DNA of 64,000 nt from Paraferrimonas sp. SM1919. Its GTDB lineage: Bacteria; Pseudomonadota; Gammaproteobacteria; Enterobacterales; Shewanellaceae. Positions 47,489-56,931 of the stretch are shown piece by piece. Below the pieces are notes generated by a model. The model did no database searches, had not been told where the DNA came from, and saw only the letters and a list, made by a program, of their open reading frames with translations. A program made the position numbers and the translations under genes. The stretch is from NCBI RefSeq assembly GCF_010993985.1, contig NZ_WINH01000005.1, positions 128,011 through 192,010 on the forward strand, written 5' to 3'. How positions within the stretch are numbered: position 1 is the stretch's first letter; every line of letters starts with the position of its first letter.

Positions 47489-49552
47489 ATGTCTTTATCA
47501 TTACGCCCTCTCAGTGCTTTGGCGGTTGCAACAGGCCTACTGAGTTCGGTTGTTGTTGCCTCTGAAAAACAAAATGTCATCAGTGCAGAAGAAATTGTCG
47601 CCCTCAAGCAAGTTTCCAGCGCTCAAGTTAGCCCTGATGGCGATCACGTAGCCTTCACTCGTAGCGTGCCCCGCACCATTTACAAAGATAAAAATGGTGT
47701 CAGCTACAATGAGCTTCATATTGTCGATACTAAAGGCAACGAGCGTGCTTACATAACCGGAAATGTAAATGTTGCTGCAATCCAGTGGTCCGCAGATGGC
47801 CAAAACTTATACTTCCTCGCCAAAATGGGGGATGACAAATTTAATGCCCTCTACCAAATACCGTTTAATGGAGGAGAAGCTCAAAAGTTACTCAGCCTAA
47901 AAGACACTAATATCGCCAAATACACGCTAACTGCCGATAACAAGCAGGTTGCTTTAATTGCTAAACCCGCAAAAGACAAATCTGACAAAACATTAGCGGA
48001 ACTTGGCTTTATGGCTGAAGTTTATGAAGAGGGTTTAACCAATCAGCAACTATATGTTGTTGATCTAAAGAAAGTAAATGAACCTTTGAGCCCAAAAGCT
48101 TGGGATATAGAAGGCTTTGTTTCTGATGTAAATTTTGGCCCTAAAGGTAAAAACATCCTGATTAAAACCCAGCCGACCGCTTTGATTGATGACAACTTAA
48201 TGAATTCAAAGTGGCATTTGGTCGATGCTAACAGTCAGAAGCTTAAACATACATATGCCACAGAAGGCAAAGTAACGACAGCTGAATTTAGCTATAACGG
48301 TGAATATGTTGCGATTATAGGCGCTGAAGATAAACATGATCCCGCAACTGGTCGGTTATATCTGGGCACCACCAAAAGCGGTAAGATCAAACCTTGGATC
48401 CCTAACGATTGGCAAGGCCATATCTCTGATATCGAATGGGCAAATGATGGTAATCAATTATACCTAGTTGCCAACCAAGGGACGGTTTCAGAAATTGCCG
48501 TTATCGAACCCAGTCAAAGCGATTACCAAGTTGTGGTAAAAGCTGGTGAGTTTATTGCGGCTAACCTATCAATTTCGGATTCAGATAAAACAATCATTGC
48601 CACAGGCAATACCGCTAAACACCCAAATGAAGTTTTCATGATTCGCGGCTCAAAGCATAGCAAATTGACAACCTCTAACGATTGGCTAGCAAATAAAGCC
48701 TTCGCCAAGCAACAAACCATTGCAATTAAAGCTCGAGATGGTGTTGAGATCGACGGTATTTTGATATACCCATTAAATTATAAGAAAGGTCAACGCTATC
48801 CATTAATCATGACGGTTCATGGTGGTCCAGAATCCCACGATAAAGACGGATGGTTAACCGCCTACTCTAAGGCTGGGCAAATTGCTGCTGCCAATGGCTA
48901 TGCGGTTTTCTACCCGAACTACCGTGGCTCTACTGGTAAAGGTGTTGCCTACTCTAAATTAGGTCAAGGAGATTACGCTGGTGCAGAGTTCGACGATTTA
49001 GTGGACTTCAAACAACACTTAGTCGCAATTGGCCTGGTCGACAGTAACAAAGTCGGTATCACTGGAGGGTCTTACGGTGGCTACGCTTCTGCATGGGGAG
49101 CCACTAAGCTGACTGAACACTTTGCCGCTGCGGTCATGTTTGTTGGCATTTCAAACCAGCTATCAAAATACGGGACGACTGATATTTCCAATGAAATGAA
49201 TTTAGTTCACGCTCGTTCTTTCCCTTGGGAAAAATGGCTATGGTACCTTGAGCGCAGCCCTATTTACTGGGTTAAACAATCTAAAACTCCGCTACTTATC
49301 ATGCATGGCAAAGCAGATCCTCGAGTTCACCCAGCCCAATCGATGGAAATGTATCGTTATATGAAAACCCAAGGTAAAAAAGTTCGTTTAGTTTACTATC
49401 CGGGTGAAGGTCATGGTAACCGTAAAGCGGCCGCTCAATATGACTACCATTTACGCTTGATGCGTTGGATGGATTACTATCTAAAACAAGATGGTAAAGA
49501 AATGCCGGCATTCGAGCTTGACCATAAGCAAAAACTTGAAGCCAGCAAATAA
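47489..49552 (+). CDS. S9-family prolyl oligopeptidase-type peptidase, exported
   Basis: 687 aa with a signal peptide (about 1-24). The N-terminal half is a WD/TolB-like propeller (LKQVSSAQVSPDGDHVAFTR). The C-terminal alpha/beta-hydrolase domain carries the triad Ser528 (GGSYGGY), Asp610 (GKADPRVHP) and His642 (GEGHGNRK). Dipeptidyl-peptidase IV or acylaminoacyl-peptidase type activity in the periplasm is expected. GGAG precedes the ATG. A strong terminator follows. Confidence 0.92.
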   Translation: MSLSLRPLSALAVATGLLSSVVVASEKQNVISAEEIVALKQVSSAQVSPDGDHVAFTRSVPRTIYKDKNGVSYNELHIVDTKGNERAYITGNVNVAAIQWSADGQNLYFLAKMGDDKFNALYQIPFNGGEAQKLLSLKDTNIAKYTLTADNKQVALIAKPAKDKSDKTLAELGFMAEVYEEGLTNQQLYVVDLKKVNEPLSPKAWDIEGFVSDVNFGPKGKNILIKTQPTALIDDNLMNSKWHLVDANSQKLKHTYATEGKVTTAEFSYNGEYVAIIGAEDKHDPATGRLYLGTTKSGKIKPWIPNDWQGHISDIEWANDGNQLYLVANQGTVSEIAVIEPSQSDYQVVVKAGEFIAANLSISDSDKTIIATGNTAKHPNEVFMIRGSKHSKLTTSNDWLANKAFAKQQTIAIKARDGVEIDGILIYPLNYKKGQRYPLIMTVHGGPESHDKDGWLTAYSKAGQIAAANGYAVFYPNYRGSTGKGVAYSKLGQGDYAGAEFDDLVDFKQHLVAIGLVDSNKVGITGGSYGGYASAWGATKLTEHFAAAVMFVGISNQLSKYGTTDISNEMNLVHARSFPWEKWLWYLERSPIYWVKQSKTPLLIMHGKADPRVHPAQSMEMYRYMKTQGKKVRLVYYPGEGHGNRKAAAQYDYHLRLMRWMDYYLKQDGKEMPAFELDHKQKLEASK

Positions 49553-49568
49553 GCAGTTAACCACTCTA

Positions 49569-49592
49569 ATCGCCCCCAATGGGGCGATTTTT
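49569..49592 (+). terminator. Terminator after the S9 peptidase gene
   Basis: A perfect 8-bp stem (ATCGCCCC and GGGGCGAT), 4-nt loop, then eight T including the end of the stem. Confidence 0.9.
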
Positions 49593-50456
49593 TTAACCTA
49601 AGAATCCCTTAATAACATCTGCACACTGTTGCGGATGTGACATATGGCAATGATGTCCTCCGGCAATAGTTACTTGGGTTAGATCGGTAAATTTTGACTT
49701 ATATTGAACATATTGCATTTTGACTTCTTGATAGCCACTAGCGCCTACGATCAAACAAACAGGACTATTAACTGAGCTGTTTAAAGATTGTTGTTGTTCG
49801 TAACTCATTCGAGTGACAGAGTCCAACCTCAGTTTATTGTCAGAGCGCCAGATATATCCTTTATCTGTCTTGATCATATTACGGCGTAACAGTATCTCGC
49901 ATAATGCTTCTGGCAAGTCACTCTTGTCACTTCTTAACTTAACCAAAGGTGCTAATTCATAGGTTTTATGGGGATCACGCTGTAATTGTTTAAGCTGCTG
50001 CCTAAAGCTACGCTTTAAACGGGCGGACGCTTGTTCTGGTTTCTCCCATATCGGTTCGATGGCTTCAATCAACACCATGGGGATATCAAGGGGGTAATTT
50101 GCTGCATAACAACGACTGATCAAGCCCCCTAATGAGTGGGCGACAATGGCAACAGCTTTACCCTGATACTCTTGCATTAAGCAGTGCAAATCGAAGATAT
50201 AATCTATCCAATGGTAACCATAACTGCCATCCCTATGACCACAATGGCCATGACCCGGCCACTCTACCACCAGCAATTGATACTCATCTAAATGCTGAGC
50301 TAAAGGCACAAAACTCATGGCGTTATCTAACCAGCCATGAAGACAAATTAACAGCGGCTTATCGGTATCCGCATCATAATGTATGGCAGATAGCGTACGG
50401 TGTGCTAGAGGTAACTCGCGCTCAATATAAGCGCGAGGAAATTCATTTAAAATCAT
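49593..50456 (-). CDS. Alpha/beta hydrolase
   Basis: 287 aa. The oxyanion segment LLICLHGWLDNAMSFVPLA lies near residue 35, the nucleophile elbow AHSLGG near 112, an acid candidate near the end and the final His in GGHHCHMSHP. MEG-type hydrolases of this length include esterases and C-C hydrolases; substrate unknown. The ATG has no clear ribosome-binding site. It follows the methyltransferase gene by 15 bp, so the pair may be co-transcribed. Confidence 0.85.
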   Translation of the reverse strand: MILNEFPRAYIERELPLAHRTLSAIHYDADTDKPLLICLHGWLDNAMSFVPLAQHLDEYQLLVVEWPGHGHCGHRDGSYGYHWIDYIFDLHCLMQEYQGKAVAIVAHSLGGLISRCYAANYPLDIPMVLIEAIEPIWEKPEQASARLKRSFRQQLKQLQRDPHKTYELAPLVKLRSDKSDLPEALCEILLRRNMIKTDKGYIWRSDNKLRLDSVTRMSYEQQQSLNSSVNSPVCLIVGASGYQEVKMQYVQYKSKFTDLTQVTIAGGHHCHMSHPQQCADVIKGFLG

Positions 50457-50471
50457 TTAGTTAATGCTTTA

Positions 50472-51305
50472 TTACTTAACGAATTTCAAAGTCATACGGT
50501 CTGATTCACCGATGGCTAGGTACGTTTCTTTATCCGTATCCCCTAGTGCTAAGCGTGGTGGTAAGGTCCACACACCCTTAGGGTGGTCTTTGGTGTCCTT
50601 AGGGTTGGCATTAATTTCAGATTTGGCCGCTAAACGAAAACCATGGCTAATGGCTAAGTCGATAAACGCTTGCTCTTGCATATAACCTGAAGAGTAATCT
50701 TCACCCTCTGGGCCACGGTGCTCTACCACGCCAAATACACCGCCAGGTTTAAGGGCTGCATAACTGGCTTTTAATACCGACTCTAATTGTCCTCGTTTGG
50801 CCCAATTATGCAGGTTACGGAAAGTCAACACCGCATCAACTGTGCCATCTGCAGCCAGCTTAGTTTTCGCTGGTGGGTTTAACACAGTAACGGTCACGTC
50901 ACCCACTTGGGCTTGATTATCCGTTAACCATGCTTGGTATTTAAGGCCCGATTTTTTGTAAAACTGGCTCGCGCGGGTATCTTCGCTTGGGTTGGTTTCA
51001 AAGCCTGCGGCAATCAGTTTGCCATTGTCTTTTAAATAAGGCGCTAGAATTTCAGAATACCAGCCACCACCTGGCCATAACTCAACCACGGTATCGGTAG
51101 GTTTTACATCAAAAAATTCGAGTGTTTGGTAAGGATGTCGAAAAGCATCACGGGCCTTGTTTTTATCTTGGCGTAATTCACCATTAACTGCGGCTAGGAG
51201 CTCGCTTTGGGCTTGAAATGCCGGGGCGGTGACTTCTTGTTTGGCGCCTGAACAGGCACTAAGGGCGAGGCTAATAGCGACCGCAATTGGGGCTGCAAGT
51301 TTCAT
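50472..51305 (-). CDS. Exported class I SAM-methyltransferase-like lipoprotein
   Basis: 277 aa. The N-terminus has a signal peptide with a lipobox (SLALSAC, Cys18), so the protein should be lipid-anchored and periplasmic. The body is a Rossmann methyltransferase: VVELWPGGGWYSEILAPYL (motif I with GGG), AAGFETN, DAVLTFRNLHNW and LKPGGVFGVVEHRG. SAM is not known to be available in the periplasm, so the location is odd and the fold may have another role. AGGAAC lies before the ATG. The family is widespread in proteobacteria but uncharacterised. Confidence 0.8.
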   Translation of the reverse strand: MKLAAPIAVAISLALSACSGAKQEVTAPAFQAQSELLAAVNGELRQDKNKARDAFRHPYQTLEFFDVKPTDTVVELWPGGGWYSEILAPYLKDNGKLIAAGFETNPSEDTRASQFYKKSGLKYQAWLTDNQAQVGDVTVTVLNPPAKTKLAADGTVDAVLTFRNLHNWAKRGQLESVLKASYAALKPGGVFGVVEHRGPEGEDYSSGYMQEQAFIDLAISHGFRLAAKSEINANPKDTKDHPKGVWTLPPRLALGDTDKETYLAIGESDRMTLKFVK

Positions 51306-51454
51306 AACAGTTCCTTGTATTGTTGTTATTTAGTAGGGCTAGGATACCAATTCGCTTCAGAAAGTGCTTGGCATTAAGCTTTACGAAAATGAGATCTACT
51401 TTAACAACAAGTTAACTGTTTTTTCTAGCAGTTTTTCAATAGAGGGGATTTATC

Positions 51455-51739
51455 TTAGACGTAAATTTCAAAGCCAATCATGGCTTTAATACGCTCACGC
51501 TCTTGGTAGTTTTTGGTGGCCAAATATTCTTCTATGGCATGTTCTCCTTGAAAAGAGACTCCCTCATGGGCCATAAAGGATTCAATTTGGGCAACCTGTT
51601 GCTCATTTAAGGCACGTACCGGCATTAACTCAGGTTCGGACTTTGTCGTCTCTGCCTGAGTTTTTGCTTTTTTATCAGGCTTAAACAGCCTGACGCCATT
51701 ACCATTGGGTACGTATAACGTGCCTTTAATCGGTTGCAT
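51455..51739 (-). CDS. Conserved hypothetical 94-aa protein
   Basis: A 94-aa soluble protein of unknown function (starts MQPIKGTLYVPNGNGVRLFK; C-terminal helices ALNEQQVAQIESFMAHEGVS). AAGGAAG lies before the ATG. It sits 36 bp downstream of tsaB on the same strand, so it may be the last gene of yoaA-tsaB. No motif recognised. Confidence 0.6.
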   Translation of the reverse strand: MQPIKGTLYVPNGNGVRLFKPDKKAKTQAETTKSEPELMPVRALNEQQVAQIESFMAHEGVSFQGEHAIEEYLATKNYQERERIKAMIGFEIYV

Positions 51740-51775
51740 TAAACTTCCTTGCTTTTAATTCGTTTATTCGCGTCT

Positions 51776-52465
51776 TTATTCTCGGCCAGGAAGCTTCTTC
51801 CAAGTCACAGTATTGCGTAGATAAATCGGCTCTACGTTATCCACATCGGTTAAAGCCCCCGCAGTGATAAGGCGCTGTGCATCAGGGATCATATATTTAG
51901 CCTTGGGCAAACGACCATGTTCTGAACGCTTAAGGTCGGCAAATAAAGACTCGTAGGCCTCAAAGCCGGTACCTACTGCAATAATATCGCCCTCTGGTAA
52001 GGTAATCGCCTGCATCAGTTGCTCTGGGGAAATCACTTGTTCGTCAATCACCAGTTCAACTTGGTCGTTTTTTTTCTGGTATAAAGCAAAGTATACCTCA
52101 CCCATACGGGCATCGATGGCCGTTGCCACATAATCACAATCATGATGTTCAAAGGCCTCGGTTGCCATTGCCGCTAAGGTAGATACTGGCGCTAAAGGTT
52201 TATCGGCACCAAGGGCTAAACCTTGAACCATTGACGTACAAATGCGAATGCCAGTGAAACTGCCAGGGCCGCGACCAAAAGCCAACACATCGACATCTTT
52301 TATTTTTAATGATTGAGTTTTTAATATCTCATCAACCATTGGTAGTAAACGTTGTGAGTGCTCCCTAGGAGCGTCAAATTCTTGATGGTAAATCTCGCCA
52401 TTATGGCTCAAGGCAACTGAGCACAATTCGGTACAGGTATCAACGGCAAGTATAGTTTTATTCAT
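51776..52465 (-). CDS. tsaB: tRNA threonylcarbamoyladenosine synthesis protein TsaB
   Basis: 229 aa, matching E. coli TsaB (YeaZ). It binds TsaD and TsaE to make t6A37 in tRNAs decoding ANN codons. The ASKHA-fold start ILAVDTCTELCSVAL and the motifs FGRGPGSFTGIRIC and VATAIDARMGEVYFA are diagnostic. It overlaps the yoaA stop by 4 bp (ATGA), as in other gammaproteobacteria. Confidence 0.95.
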   Translation of the reverse strand: MNKTILAVDTCTELCSVALSHNGEIYHQEFDAPREHSQRLLPMVDEILKTQSLKIKDVDVLAFGRGPGSFTGIRICTSMVQGLALGADKPLAPVSTLAAMATEAFEHHDCDYVATAIDARMGEVYFALYQKKNDQVELVIDEQVISPEQLMQAITLPEGDIIAVGTGFEAYESLFADLKRSEHGRLPKAKYMIPDAQRLITAGALTDVDNVEPIYLRNTVTWKKLPGRE

Positions 52466-54333
52466 CTGATCTCACTTAAAAATGCTTGTGCTTGCTCTTG
52501 GGTTTCGAGCAAATTAAATGGCGGTAAATTATTTAAAATGGTTTGACCATAGTCGTTACTGGTTAACCTTGGGTCTGCTAACACTAACAGGCCAACATCT
52601 TTTTCACTTCTAATTAAGCGCCCCACCCCTTGACGTAATGTTAACACGGCTTGAGGAAGATAGTAGTTTACAAACGGATCGCTTGGTTGATTATTCTGCA
52701 GTTTTAACCACTGGGCACTGATACTGTAGGGCGATTGGAAAGGAATTTTATCTATTACCAAGGTTGTTAATGATTGTCCTTTAATATCGATACCTTCCCA
52801 AAAGCTGCGAGTGGCCACTAAAACGGCATTACCTAACAATCTAAACTTGCTCACTAATTGGGCATTATCAAATTGACCTTGAACTAATACCGGCCATTGA
52901 CTCGCTTGGACTAAGCGTTGAGCGATATCCTCTACTGCTGCCTTGGAAGTACATAACACCATAGTGCGACCACGCGAAGCATTGCTCAGTTGTATCACCA
53001 ATTGACTAAGCTGCTCATGATAATCCCTATTGCTATCAAATTGTGGCAGCAACATTTGACTCTTGCGATAATCAAAGATACTAGCGTAACGTTTAAAACG
53101 GGCCTGACTTAGGCCGAGTGTCTGCACCAAAGAGTTAGCATTATTGTTTACCGACAAAGTGGCGGATAACAACACTTTGGCCTCAGGTAAGTTTTGCCAA
53201 AATTGTTGCCAGCGCTTAGGCAAATCATCCTTAAGGTGGTGCAAATACCAGGTGGACCCAAGATTTGATAGCATCAACATATGTCGTTGATCTTGGATAA
53301 GGCTATCAAACTGTTTCAACCAATGTTTAAAATCAAAATATAAGCTGGTTAACAAAGGTTGTTGTTCAATTTTGATGCCAGTTAACAGTTTATTGATCTG
53401 ATTACGCCATAAACCAAAGTCCTGCCATGCTAACAAATGTTGCCTTGCAGAGAGATCAGAGTGGTAGCCATGTAGATATTGCTGTAATTGCTCATGTAAC
53501 TGCTGTGCCCAATCAATTAAATTGACAGCCTCATCGTCTACATAAACGCTTTCTTGTAATGCCAAGCGTAATTGTCTGCTCAATACCCATAAACCATTTA
53601 ATGCAAATTTATCTGATAAATACTGCAAACCCAGCTCAGGTAAACGATGAGCTTCATCAATGATAACGCCATAGCGATTCGCTAACCACAATTCTTGCTG
53701 AGCATGATGGCTCAATAACAAGTGATGGTTGACGATTAAAATATTGCTTGTTTCAGCTTTTGCTTTTGCTTTGAAATAAAAACAATTGTCCCGTTTAGGG
53801 CATTGTTCACCTAAACAGGTTGCGGCGCGAGCGGTAATAGAATGCTTAAGTCGAGGTTGCAAACTGCCATAGGGGTATTCATCTAAATCACCATTAGTGG
53901 TGGAAGTCTGCCAATGGTGTACTTTTAATAATTGCTCTTTTGTCGTTGGGTATAATGACTCTATTTGATGCAGCGTTTCTTCAAAAAACTGTTTACATAA
54001 ATAGTTTTGCCAACCTTTAAAGACAGCAACCGATACCTTGTTATTTTGGGTTTGTAAAGCAATCGGTACATCTTTGGTTAACAACTGTTGTTGTAAATTT
54101 TTGGTGGCCGTAGAAATGATGATATTTTTTTTATTTTCTAAAGCGGCAATCAAATATGCTAAGGATTTACCTAATCCCGTGGGTGCTTCAATTAAATGAG
54201 TTTGCTGATGAACTAACGCGTTAAAGCAACGATAACTCAACTGCGCCTGGCCACGCCGAGCACGATAGCCCAAAACCAGCTTGCTTAATTGCCCACCTCG
54301 GCCAAAAACTTGTGTAAATCTAGTTGCCTGCAA
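52462..54333 (-). CDS. yoaA: DinG/XPD-type ATP-dependent DNA helicase YoaA
   Basis: 623 aa, near E. coli YoaA (636). Walker A EAPTGLGKS at residue 49, DEAH box IIDEAHRLP, and C-terminal motifs ATRSFWEGIDIKGQ and QGVGRLIR. The iron-sulfur cluster ligands are Cys113, Cys173, Cys178 and Cys184. In E. coli YoaA works with the HolC clamp-loader subunit to repair stalled forks. The start is TTG at 54333, forced by an in-frame stop four codons upstream; the ribosome-binding site is weak. Four-base overlap with tsaB. Confidence 0.92.
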   Translation of the reverse strand: MQATRFTQVFGRGGQLSKLVLGYRARRGQAQLSYRCFNALVHQQTHLIEAPTGLGKSLAYLIAALENKKNIIISTATKNLQQQLLTKDVPIALQTQNNKVSVAVFKGWQNYLCKQFFEETLHQIESLYPTTKEQLLKVHHWQTSTTNGDLDEYPYGSLQPRLKHSITARAATCLGEQCPKRDNCFYFKAKAKAETSNILIVNHHLLLSHHAQQELWLANRYGVIIDEAHRLPELGLQYLSDKFALNGLWVLSRQLRLALQESVYVDDEAVNLIDWAQQLHEQLQQYLHGYHSDLSARQHLLAWQDFGLWRNQINKLLTGIKIEQQPLLTSLYFDFKHWLKQFDSLIQDQRHMLMLSNLGSTWYLHHLKDDLPKRWQQFWQNLPEAKVLLSATLSVNNNANSLVQTLGLSQARFKRYASIFDYRKSQMLLPQFDSNRDYHEQLSQLVIQLSNASRGRTMVLCTSKAAVEDIAQRLVQASQWPVLVQGQFDNAQLVSKFRLLGNAVLVATRSFWEGIDIKGQSLTTLVIDKIPFQSPYSISAQWLKLQNNQPSDPFVNYYLPQAVLTLRQGVGRLIRSEKDVGLLVLADPRLTSNDYGQTILNNLPPFNLLETQEQAQAFLSEIR

Positions 54334-54596
54334 AAGTCTAACTCAAATAAAAACAGAGACTTGATTGTAACACTTTGAACTGAATTCTAAAGAAAAAAAC
54401 CTTCAGTACTCACCGCGCTTAATTGCAACAGTTGCAAGCGAGTATTGCGATTATTGTGCTAGATTATGAATAAAATTAATTTTTAGCTTAAAAGCTTAAA
54501 TACTGTTTGAAAATTGTTTTTTTGCTAGGTAGTGTAATAATCAACTAACGAGAGAAACGAAACTGTTCGTTAATTTTTAAATTATAGGAATACTCA

Positions 54597-54647
54597 ATGA
54601 CTACCGTTCGAATTGCTCACCATCATCTTCATATCATTTTTTGGTAG
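54597..54647 (+). CDS. hisL: his operon leader peptide
   Basis: A 16-codon ORF encoding MTTVRIAHHHLHIIFW, with four histidine codons in a stretch of five (positions 8-12) and AGGAA before the ATG. It stands just before a strong attenuator and hisG. Ribosome stalling at the His codons when charged histidyl-tRNA is short would choose the antiterminator. Fewer His codons than the seven of E. coli HisL, and an unusual hydrophobic end (IIFW). Confidence 0.9.
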   Translation: MTTVRIAHHHLHIIFW

Positions 54648-54670
54648 CCTTTCGCGCATCTGTCGGAAGG

Positions 54671-54722
54671 GAAACTTCTGATGGTAGATCATAAAACCCT
54701 TGGAAGTTTCCAAGGGTTTTTT
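54671..54722 (+). terminator. his operon attenuator with competing antiterminator
   Basis: The terminator is a perfect 13-bp inverted repeat (54693-54705 with 54708-54720) followed by T. The antiterminator arm GAAACTTC (54671-54678) pairs exactly with GAAGTTTC (54703-54710), inside the terminator stem. TGATGG (54679-54684) can also pair with CCATCA in the His codons (54620-54625). This is the classic histidine attenuation layout. Confidence 0.9.
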
Positions 54723-54745
54723 AGTTTTAGGTCAAGGAAAAAGTT

Positions 54746-55642
54746 ATGACTCAAGCAAGATTAAGAATTGCAGTACAAAAATCAGGCCGATTAGCAATCG
54801 AGTCTCAAAAGCTACTTAAAAAGTGTGGCTTAAAATTTAACGTTAACGAGCAACGCTTAATTGCCCATGTGGAAAACCTTCCTATCGATTTATTGCGTGT
54901 GCGTGATGATGATATTCCGGGTTTACTAATGGATGGCGTGGTCGATTTAGGCATTATTGGTGAGAACGTACTCGAGGAAGAAGAGCTAGAGCGTTTAGCC
55001 AGCGGTCGCAGTGCCAGCTACAACAAACTTAAGCCACTGGACTTTGGTAAGTGTCGTTTATCTTTAGCGGTGCCAAACGAATTTGATTACCAAGGGGTAA
55101 AATCCCTAGAGGGTACTCGTATCGCCACGACCTACCCTTACCTACTGCGCCGTTACATGGCGGAGCAAGGGGTAAATTATTCTGACTGTATGCTCAAAGG
55201 TTCAGTAGAGGTGGCGCCGCGTGCCGGCCTTGCTGATGGTATTTGTGACCTTGTTTCTACTGGTGCCACCTTAGAGGCCAATGGCCTAGCCGAAACCCAA
55301 GTAATATTTAAATCCACTGCGGCATTAGTACAAAAAACAGAAGCGATAGCCCCTGAGCAACAACAACTGGTTGATACCCTACTGACTCGTATTAATGGTG
55401 TGATTAAAGCCCGTGAATCTAAATACATCATGCTACACGCCCCTAAAGATAAGGTTGCTGCTGTGGTTGATCTATTACCTGGTGCGGAAAACCCAACCAT
55501 TTTGCCTTTGTCTGATGGCTCGGACAAAGTGGCGATTCACGCGGTAAGCTCGGAAGACCTTTTCTGGGATACCATGGAGCAACTGCGCGACCTAGGTGCC
55601 TCTTCTGTACTAGTAATGCCAATAGAGAAAATGTTGGGGTAA
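54746..55642 (+). CDS. hisG: ATP phosphoribosyltransferase HisG (long form)
   Basis: 298 aa, the long form that carries the C-terminal histidine-sensing domain and needs no HisZ. It condenses ATP with PRPP, the first step of histidine synthesis, and is feedback inhibited. Motifs are [20 protein letters not shown], the PRPP loop ([13 protein letters not shown]) near 170, and the C-terminal [27 protein letters not shown]. First gene after the attenuator; hisD starts 3 bp later. Confidence 0.97.
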   Translation: MTQARLRIAVQKSGRLAIESQKLLKKCGLKFNVNEQRLIAHVENLPIDLLRVRDDDIPGLLMDGVVDLGIIGENVLEEEELERLASGRSASYNKLKPLDFGKCRLSLAVPNEFDYQGVKSLEGTRIATTYPYLLRRYMAEQGVNYSDCMLKGSVEVAPRAGLADGICDLVSTGATLEANGLAETQVIFKSTAALVQKTEAIAPEQQQLVDTLLTRINGVIKARESKYIMLHAPKDKVAAVVDLLPGAENPTILPLSDGSDKVAIHAVSSEDLFWDTMEQLRDLGASSVLVMPIEKMLG

Positions 55643-55644
55643 TC

Positions 55645-56931
55645 ATGCAAAGCGTCCAATGGGGTGCCCTTAGCACCCAGCAGCAAAACCAGGTGTTAAG
55701 TCGGAGCCCGCTGACCAATGATCCTAAGCTTGAATCCCAAGTACAGGCCATTATTGAGTCGGTGCAAAAAGATGGTGCAAATGCCCTATTGGACTTGGCC
55801 GAACGTTTTGATGGTGCAAAGCCAGCGCAGTTGTTAGTAGAAGTCGCCAGCCTCACAACGGATATATCTTGCGAGCTTAAAGCTGCCATTAACACCGCCA
55901 TTAGCAACGTTAAACGTTTCCACTGCGCCCAACAGCAACAAACCTTAGCGGTAGAAACCATGCCAGGGGTGAACTGCGAGTTACGCACTGAAGCCATTGA
56001 GTCTGTGGGTTTATATGTGCCAGGTGGCAGTGCGCCATTGATTTCAACCGTTATTATGCTGGCGGTTCCAGCCCAAATTGCCGGTTGTCAACGTATTGTA
56101 CTGGCCACCCCAAAACTTCACCCTGCCATTGTTTACGCTGCTAAAGCATGCGGCGTACAACAAATACTGGTCAGTGGCGGTGCCGGAGCTATTGCTGCCC
56201 TAGCCTATGGCATTGATGGCTTAAACGCGGTGGATAAAATCTATGGTCCAGGCAACCGTTTTGTCACCATGGCCAAAACCTTGGTGTCCCAGGACGTTCA
56301 AGGTGCAGCCATTGATATGCCGGCGGGCCCATCAGAAGTGCTAGTGATTGCTGATGGGCAGGCCAATGCCGCATTTGTCGCGGCAGACTTGTTATCCCAA
56401 GCCGAACACGGCCCTGATTCCCAAGTTATTTTAGTGACCAACAGCGAAGGTACGGCAAAAAGCGTACAGGAGCAGTTGGCGCTGCAATTAGCCGCCCTAC
56501 CAAGGCGTGACATTGCCCTAGGTGCCCTTGAACACAGCCGTATTATCATCACAGAATCTATTGATGAAGCGGTAAAGGTGTCTAACCGGTATGGCCCTGA
56601 ACACCTAATTATTCAAACTGACAATGCCAGCGACATAGTCAGCCAAATACGCGCCGCAGGCAGTGTATTTGTGGGCGCCTATAGTCCTGAATCGGTCGGT
56701 GATTATGCCTCTGGCACTAACCATGTACTGCCGACTTATGGTTACAGTAAAACCGTATCAAGTTTGTCATTGGCGGATTTTCAACGTCGTTTTACGGTAC
56801 AGACCCTAACTGAAGAGGGGTTGTTAAACCTGGCAGATTGTGTTGAAACCCTTGCGGCAGCAGAAGGTCTAGATGCCCACAAGAATGCCGTGACCCTAAG
56901 AAAACAAGCCATTTTGGCAGGGAGAAAGTAA
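55645..56931 (+). CDS. hisD: Histidinol dehydrogenase
   Basis: 428 aa. It oxidises histidinol to histidine in two NAD-dependent steps. Motifs are GLYVPGGSAPLISTVIMLAV, AGPSEVLVIAD, AEHGPDSQVILVT and GPEHLIIQT near 320. The zinc ligands sit in the usual Gln and His of these blocks. The stop overlaps the hisC ATG by one base. Confidence 0.97.
   Translation: MQSVQWGALSTQQQNQVLSRSPLTNDPKLESQVQAIIESVQKDGANALLDLAERFDGAKPAQLLVEVASLTTDISCELKAAINTAISNVKRFHCAQQQQTLAVETMPGVNCELRTEAIESVGLYVPGGSAPLISTVIMLAVPAQIAGCQRIVLATPKLHPAIVYAAKACGVQQILVSGGAGAIAALAYGIDGLNAVDKIYGPGNRFVTMAKTLVSQDVQGAAIDMPAGPSEVLVIADGQANAAFVAADLLSQAEHGPDSQVILVTNSEGTAKSVQEQLALQLAALPRRDIALGALEHSRIIITESIDEAVKVSNRYGPEHLIIQTDNASDIVSQIRAAGSVFVGAYSPESVGDYASGTNHVLPTYGYSKTVSSLSLADFQRRFTVQTLTEEGLLNLADCVETLAAAEGLDAHKNAVTLRKQAILAGRK

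Larger units (their letters stand above)
54334..54745. promoter_or_regulatory. yoaA/his spacer holding the his leader region
   Basis: 412 bp. The left part has the yoaA start side and no gene; the promoter of the his leader is probably in 54480-54560, where TTGAAA is followed by AT-rich sequence, but no clean -10 is seen. The right part is the his leader peptide and attenuator. Confidence 0.6.

Noticed and set aside
55443..55997. 184-codon antisense frame over hisG/hisD
   Set aside because: Lies opposite two well-recognised genes; cysteine- and serine-rich composition typical of shadow frames.
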